Positions 60,401 to 64,000 of a stretch of 64,000 nucleotides of DNA are shown piece by piece. Positions within the stretch are counted from its first letter, which is position 1, and every line of letters starts with the position of its first letter. The notes beneath the pieces were generated by a model. The model was given only the letters and a program-made list of their open reading frames with translations. It was not told where the DNA came from and ran no database searches. The stretch covers positions 18,246-82,245 of the forward strand of contig NZ_JAHRCU010000022.1 in the NCBI RefSeq assembly GCF_019083995.1. The letters are read 5' to 3'. The DNA comes from Roseococcus sp. SDR (GTDB taxonomy: Bacteria; Pseudomonadota; Alphaproteobacteria; Acetobacterales; Acetobacteraceae). Position numbers and translations under genes: made by a program.

Positions 60401-62128
60401 GGCCGAGACACGGGCTCGGGAGCGCACCTGACGCCGCTCGCGGCCCACGGCGAGGCCGGCCAGCACCGCGATGAGGCAGAAGGTCCCCCAGATCACGTTG
60501 AGCGCGAAGGCCTGGAATTCCAGGGTCTGCGGGGCATTGGCCGCAAGGCCGTAGATGCCCAGCAGCAGGCCGATCAGCAGCGCCACGGCGAGGAACATGT
60601 TGGGGCCCACGGCGCGCAGGTCGAAATAGCCTTCCTCCAGCGTGCCGCCCTTGTCGGTCACGTTGAAACGGCCGCGCTTGGGGTCGAGCAGCGTCGAGAG
60701 CGTGACCGGCAGGAGGTAGACGGTCAGCACCGTCTCGTAGATCTCGGACCAGAAGGAGTGGCGGACGGTCTTCTGGATGCGCGAGTTCGTCGTGACCGAG
60801 AGGACGATGTGCGGGCCGGCATAGGCCACGATGGCAAGCGGAGAGGCGGCGATGATGCTCTCGCCGAAGATGAGGAAGGCCAGCGGCGCCGTCAGGAACA
60901 CGAAGCGCGGCAGCGGAAACAGGAAGTGGAACATCGCGTTGAAGTAACAAAGGCGCTGGCCGAGGTTCAGGCCACGCGCAAAAAGCGGATTCTCCACGCG
61001 CAAAATCTGAATCATGCCGCGGCCCCAGCGCATGCGCTGGCCGATGTGCAGCATGAGGCGTTCAGTGGCGAGGCCGGCGGCCAGGGGAATGCGCAGATAG
61101 GCGGTGCGCCAGCCCTTCTTCTGCATGCGCAGCGAGCAGTGGCAGTCCTCGGTCACCGTCTCGGTCGGCACGCCGCCCACCGATTCCAGCGCCGTGCGCC
61201 GGATGACGGCGCAGGAGCCGCAGAAGAAGGTGGCGCCCCAGAAGTCGTTGCCCTGCTGGATCAGGCCGTAGAAGAGCAGGCCCTCATTCGGCACGCGCTG
61301 GCCGGCGGCGAGGTTCCGCTCGAAGGGGTCGGGCGAGTAGAAGTAGTGCGGCGTCTGCACCATGGCGAGGCCCTGGTCGCGCAGCATCCAGCCCAGGCTG
61401 AGCTGGAGGAAGCCGCGCGTCGCCACGTGGTCGCAGTCGAAGATGACGACGTATTCCGAGCTGGTCTGCGCCAGCGCGTGGTTGATGTTGCCGGCCTTGG
61501 CGCCCTTGTTGTCGGGGCGGATGATGTAGTTGCAGCCGACTTCCTCGGCGAAGCGGCGGAAATCCTCGCGCCGGCCGTCATCGAGCAGGTAGACGTTCAG
61601 CTTGTCCGACGGCCAGTCGAGCGCGAGCGCCGCGAAGACGGTGGGACGGACCACGTCGAGCGGCTCGTTGTAGCTCGGGATGAAGACATCCACCGAGGGC
61701 CAGTCGTCCGGATTGGCGGGCAGCGGCGCCGGCTTGCGGTCGAGCGGCCAGAGCGTCTGGAAATAGGCGAGGACGAGCGCGATGATGGCGTAGACCTCGG
61801 CCATCAGCAGGCCGACGCCAAGGAAGCTCTGCAGGAAGGTGCTGAAGTCCAGCGTCTCGGTCAGCCGCCAGAAGATGTAGCGGAGCGAGACCAGCAGCGA
61901 GAGCACGATCAGCATCAGCGTGATCGTGCGGCCCTGGATGCGGTTGAGCACAAGGAACAGGAAGAGGCAGCCGAGCGCGAAGACGACCTGCTGCTCGGCC
62001 GACATCGGCACGGTGATGATGGTGAGCGAGAGAATCGCGCCCAGAGTGACGATCAGCCAGCCGAACCACTTGTTCCGCATCAGCGGAAGCCGGGCCAGCC
62101 ACTCCTTCCGGGCGGCGACTTCGCTCAT
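57497..62128 (-). CDS. bcsAB: Cellulose synthase BcsA-BcsB fusion
   Basis: 1543 residues. The BcsA part (1 to about 715) has flanking membrane helices and a GT2 domain with DDG (183-185), DCD (231-233), FFCGS (301-305), TED (326-328) and QRMRW (364-368), the full catalytic set. The PilZ domain follows, with RxxxR (565-569) and DLSLGG (596-601), which bind cyclic di-GMP. The BcsB part begins after a hydrophobic segment (748-763) ending ASA, like a retained signal peptide, then a Pro-rich linker and carbohydrate-binding modules, and ends with a membrane helix. Fused AcsAB is known from Komagataeibacter. It overlaps bcsQ by 4 nt. Confidence 0.96.
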   Translation of the reverse strand: MSEVAARKEWLARLPLMRNKWFGWLIVTLGAILSLTIITVPMSAEQQVVFALGCLFLFLVLNRIQGRTITLMLIVLSLLVSLRYIFWRLTETLDFSTFLQSFLGVGLLMAEVYAIIALVLAYFQTLWPLDRKPAPLPANPDDWPSVDVFIPSYNEPLDVVRPTVFAALALDWPSDKLNVYLLDDGRREDFRRFAEEVGCNYIIRPDNKGAKAGNINHALAQTSSEYVVIFDCDHVATRGFLQLSLGWMLRDQGLAMVQTPHYFYSPDPFERNLAAGQRVPNEGLLFYGLIQQGNDFWGATFFCGSCAVIRRTALESVGGVPTETVTEDCHCSLRMQKKGWRTAYLRIPLAAGLATERLMLHIGQRMRWGRGMIQILRVENPLFARGLNLGQRLCYFNAMFHFLFPLPRFVFLTAPLAFLIFGESIIAASPLAIVAYAGPHIVLSVTTNSRIQKTVRHSFWSEIYETVLTVYLLPVTLSTLLDPKRGRFNVTDKGGTLEEGYFDLRAVGPNMFLAVALLIGLLLGIYGLAANAPQTLEFQAFALNVIWGTFCLIAVLAGLAVGRERRQVRSRARVSAEVEAAVLLADGRRVEGMSEDLSLGGAALRMPAPENMGEDNLVMVELDAGSQRVTVPAEVLRWQDDRLNLRFLPQDMQDEGSIVIATLCRADAWVDWDSIREDRPLRSLKEVLVSIGGLFAGGSQFSFRKRTPAGRSIQVPDTMPDLNQAKAGEVTAQAAVKRAGLVRPSIPAAVALGLLLASGAASAQTRGPQPPALSPPPLSAPPALSPPPGLTPPPALPSAVGGPPGGLPSFAAPAEPPGGIGANPLMATPGQDAPGTRTETRTLRQLGLRGPMQMRGVSDLQGLLFGVRGDEVVTSARLTLQGATSPALIPELSQIAFTLNEQFIGTIQPDRARPAFGPLEFPINPFFFADVNRLNFRFTGRYAIECNDPLSGLLWSTISDNSTISLRLERLPITRDLARLPEPFFDPRQLREPLVLPFILPDVASNEALRAAAIVSSWFAVQADYRGSSFPVGNVLPPRGNAVVISASLDSIPGLIMPRLEGPTLAILPNPNDPLGLLLVVAGRNGQEAVAAATALGVGREALSGELATIQAQDIPPRQPYDAPRWVRVDRPLRFGEIMDPSELQAFGYVPGPIAVPFRTAPDLYTARDRALSAQIRFRAPPGPIMDVAVSRLDVALNDIYLRSAPLRQAELSWPFNWIQRQVSQSETDDVQIGLPSYMLFGQNELQLRFDMRPLHRGDCIAVPGDIRASVDPDSTIDLSGAYRFTTLPNLAFFTSSGFPFTKFADLSQTAVVLPERPSQAELESFLTILGRIAALVGYPPVNLQVVRPDGLQSVASKDLLVIGTLGRQPALQALLRDGPLQQEGNRLTVRLNDAFGDFRNLFGGERRGELERVSALLANPGESLGALLGFESPLSSGRSVVALTGSSPAGLEAMVTALRDPEQVPRVQGDTALLTGGRIQAFRVGSTYTHGSLPPWLWPEYFMKDNPYALLGIFLLVLLLIPGPIYWALRRRAAQRLRERSV

Positions 62129-62925
62129 CGCGCGCCCCAGCCCGGGCTGAAGGGTTCGGGCACCGGCGGCAGGGCCGCCTCGATGCCGCGCGCGATCTCG
62201 CGCAGGTCTTCGGCCGCCTGGCTGTTCGGCGCCAGGTCGAGCACGAGGCGTTGCGCGGCGAGCGCCTCGGCCACGATCTCCTCGCGGCAGATGGCGCCCA
62301 GCAGGCGGGGACCAAGGTGGCGGGCGACCGTCTCGGCCGCGGCGCGGGAGAGGCGGGTGTTGGGGTCCACGCCGTTCAGCACGACGCGCAGCCGGCCCGC
62401 GAAGAGTGCCGCCATCGTGCCCGCGCCCAGGAAGCGCCCGCTGTCGATGTCGGGCACCAGCGCGGCGCTCGTCGCATCGGCCAGCAGCACGGCACAGACC
62501 ATGGAGGCCATGGGGGCGAGGATGCTGAGCGCGTGGGAGGCGCCGGGGGGCGTGTCCGCGATCACCAGAAGGCTCGGATCGGCCAGGATGGCGCGCAGCG
62601 GGGCGGCCAGGAGCTCGGGGTCACGCTCCAGCGCGTGGGCGAGGCCGAGAGCGCCGCGGATATCGATCGAGCCATGGGGCAGAAGCATCACGCCCGAGGC
62701 GGTCTGTCGCACCATTTCGCGCCAGTCGGGGCGCTTCGGCAACTCGGTCATGAAGCCGGCGATGTCGCTCAGCGGGACGCCGAAATGCAGGCGGAGCGTA
62801 TTCTGCGGGTCGAAATCCATGACCAGGACGCGGCGACCCTGGCGCCGCATGGCATCGGCGACATTGGCGGCCAGCGTGGTCTTTCCGACACCGCCCTTGG
62901 GGGATGCGAAGCAAATGAGGGGCAT
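62125..62925 (-). CDS. bcsQ: ParA/MinD-like ATPase of the cellulose operon (BcsQ)
   Basis: 266 residues. The deviant Walker A KGGVGKTT (10-17), switch DFDPQNTLRLHFG and Walker B-type VIADTPPG are present, as in BcsQ (YhjQ), which localises the cellulose machine at the pole in E. coli. A GGAGG precedes ATG 62925. Its last 4 nt overlap the bcsAB start (ATGA), so the two are coupled. Identity as BcsQ rests on context plus family. Confidence 0.9.
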   Translation of the reverse strand: MPLICFASPKGGVGKTTLAANVADAMRRQGRRVLVMDFDPQNTLRLHFGVPLSDIAGFMTELPKRPDWREMVRQTASGVMLLPHGSIDIRGALGLAHALERDPELLAAPLRAILADPSLLVIADTPPGASHALSILAPMASMVCAVLLADATSAALVPDIDSGRFLGAGTMAALFAGRLRVVLNGVDPNTRLSRAAAETVARHLGPRLLGAICREEIVAEALAAQRLVLDLAPNSQAAEDLREIARGIEAALPPVPEPFSPGWGAR

Positions 62926-62940
62926 GGAGCCTCCGGCGGC

Positions 62941-64000
62941 CTAGTAGCTTGACGGCGCCCGCAGGGCGGCGCGGAACGTGTCAAAGGGGGATGCAGCAGG
63001 CGGGCCGCCCGCCGCAACGCGACGCATAACCTCCCCCAGGGGAACTGTCACGGCCGAGGCCGGGATGGCGTTGCTTCCGGGCCGATGCGCCGCCTCCTGG
63101 ACGGCGCGGCCAGAAACGGGTTCAGGCAGGCCGGCAACGCCGGGATAGGCGACGACGTGCTTCAGCCGGCTGAGCGTGCTGCCCGCCGGCGCGGGCGGCC
63201 CGGGCGGCGCGGCGTCACGCGGGGCGGCGAGGCCGCTGAAGATCGCGAATTCGGCCAGCGGGGCGCCGGAGGGCGCGGGCGGCACGACCGGCAGGGGCGC
63301 CGAAAAGGCGGGCGGCGGGGGCGCTGCAGCAGCGGGCGGCGGCGGAGCCGCGAAGACGGGCGCCAAGGGAGCCGCGGGAGCCGGCGCCAAGGGAGCGGGC
63401 GCCAAGGGAGCGGGCGCCAAGGGAGCGGACGATAGTGGCGCCGCAAAGGCGGGGGGCGGGCTGGCCGGACGCGGCGGCTCGGCCATGGCCGGAGCGAACG
63501 ACACGGGCTCCAGCGCCGGCATGGCGGCCGCGGCCTGCGCGAACAGGGAGAGGTCCGGCGCCGCGGGGAGGGAGGGCGGCGGTTCGGCGAGGGCCACAGG
63601 GGCCGGCAGCGGAGCCGGGGCGGGCGTTGGCGGCGGCACATGTGCCTCGGGCCGCACGGAAAGCGGCGCGGCGGCGGCGGGCGGCGGCGGAAGTTCTGGC
63701 TCGGCCGGCGCGGGCGGCGGTGCGGCCACCGGAGCGGCCGGCGGCGCCGAACGCTGGGCCGGGCGCGTGAGGACCGACCAGTCGATGCCCTCCAGGACCG
63801 AGGCCGCGGCCGGCGCCAGGGCCTGTGCGGGCGGCGACGGCACATCCACCACGGACGGCGCAGGGGCCGGCGCCTCCAACGGCGCAGGCGCGACGGCCTG
63901 CGGCATGCTGGCGACAGGCGGTGCGGGAGGCGGCAGCGGGGGCGGCGGCGCGGCCACCACCAGGACGGGCGCGCTGCGCGCCACTGGGGCGGGGGCGGGC
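62941..64000 (-). CDS. Proline/alanine-rich protein upstream of bcsQ, 5' end outside the window (possible BcsO-like)
   Basis: The open frame runs from the stop at 62941 off the right end of the window, so at least 352 codons. More than half of the residues are Pro or Ala; no membrane helix or enzyme motif is seen. The last 90 residues (AEFAIFSGLAAPRD, TLSRLKHVVAYPGVAGLPEP, GEVMRRVAAGG) look more conserved and could be a docking part. Pro-rich proteins named BcsO occur in some cellulose operons next to bcsQ; the match here is by composition and position only. GTG 63984 is a possible start, but the frame is open upstream. Confidence 0.6.
   Translation of the reverse strand, partial: PAPAPVARSAPVLVVAAPPPPLPPPAPPVASMPQAVAPAPLEAPAPAPSVVDVPSPPAQALAPAAASVLEGIDWSVLTRPAQRSAPPAAPVAAPPPAPAEPELPPPPAAAAPLSVRPEAHVPPPTPAPAPLPAPVALAEPPPSLPAAPDLSLFAQAAAAMPALEPVSFAPAMAEPPRPASPPPAFAAPLSSAPLAPAPLAPAPLAPAPAAPLAPVFAAPPPPAAAAPPPPAFSAPLPVVPPAPSGAPLAEFAIFSGLAAPRDAAPPGPPAPAGSTLSRLKHVVAYPGVAGLPEPVSGRAVQEAAHRPGSNAIPASAVTVPLGEVMRRVAAGGPPAASPFDTFRAALRAPSSY
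63383..63427. repeat. 15-bp tandem repeat, three units, in the Pro/Ala-rich gene
   Basis: Three copies of GGCGCCAAGGGAGCG (63383-63397, 63398-63412, 63413-63427), with a degenerate copy just before. On the minus strand it encodes repeated Ala-Pro-Leu-Ala-Pro. The period keeps frame. Confidence 0.8.

Noticed and set aside
56795..62944. A 2049-codon open frame on the plus strand opposite bcsAB, algJ and bcsQ
   Set aside because: High GC suppresses stops on the opposite strand; the translation is low-complexity (Gly, Arg, His, Gln rich), with no recognised domain, and mirrors codon bias of the true genes.

Overview
This is a high-GC, gene-dense chromosomal segment of an alphaproteobacterium, most likely a member of the Acetobacteraceae (Roseomonas-like). 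The taxonomic call is inferred from three things: the order mutM / enoyl-CoA hydratase / rpsT / dnaA with dnaN nearby; a fused bcsA-bcsB cellulose synthase gene of the kind known from acetic acid bacteria; and tripartite tricarboxylate transporter proteins typical of environmental alpha- and betaproteobacteria. No rRNA, tRNA, CRISPR array, prophage or insertion sequence was recognised.

Layout. 1-5228 is the replication/repair block on the minus strand: dnaN (partial), dnaA, rpsT, an enoyl-CoA hydratase and mutM, with a DUF2726 gene on the plus strand between dnaN and dnaA. 5294-9043 is a plus-strand housekeeping run: ubiE, a hotdog thioesterase, aroE, coaE, dnaQ and a RidA protein, mostly with 1-8 nt overlaps. 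9048-19014 is an exopolysaccharide locus around a divergent promoter at about 13414-13537: a heparinase-like lyase, a Wzz-like protein, an O-antigen-ligase-like protein and a phosphoglycosyl transferase on the left, and a large SLBB export protein and YjbH on the right. It contains no ordinary glycosyltransferases.

19022-28124 holds a cyclase-family amidohydrolase, two VOC genes (the second fused to a MaoC hotdog domain), glutathione reductase, class II DAHP synthase and a tightly overlapped NAD set (nicotinate phosphoribosyltransferase, EamA transporter, NAD synthetase, small acidic protein). 28404-33073 has two aminoacyl-tRNA synthetases (gltX, cysS), small secreted proteins and a TrmJ-like methyltransferase. 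33077-40251 is mixed metabolism: Bug-family binding protein, SDR, hydrolases, universal stress protein, MFS transporter and a MORN-repeat protein.

40313-48518 has a ChvG-type sensor kinase preceded, almost without gap, by a CcdB toxin gene and an unusual antitoxin gene in which an XRE-type helix-turn-helix replaces the usual CcdA DNA-binding domain. It is followed by tctA/tctB, a methyltransferase, an OYE-family reductase, a TctC protein and a SapC protein. 48697-50834 encodes two secreted proteins built from TDxDPxD repeats and a JmjC-like oxygenase. 50926 to the window end is a minus-strand cellulose operon: Pro/Ala-rich protein, bcsQ, bcsAB fusion, AlgJ-like and AlgF-like O-acetylation proteins, bcsC and an SGNH hydrolase. 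This suggests an acetylated cellulose, although no AlgI-type membrane acetyltransferase lies in the window.

The less expected signals are repeats and hybrid genes. They include a 103-bp dispersed repeat (five copies at two loci) that appears to supply the N-terminus of YjbH and the ribosome binding site of gltX; a 39-bp minisatellite grown from the 3' end of the kinase gene; in-frame DNA repeats in several exported proteins; the hybrid antitoxin with an array of operator half-sites; and a mutM gene whose best start codon is ATC.
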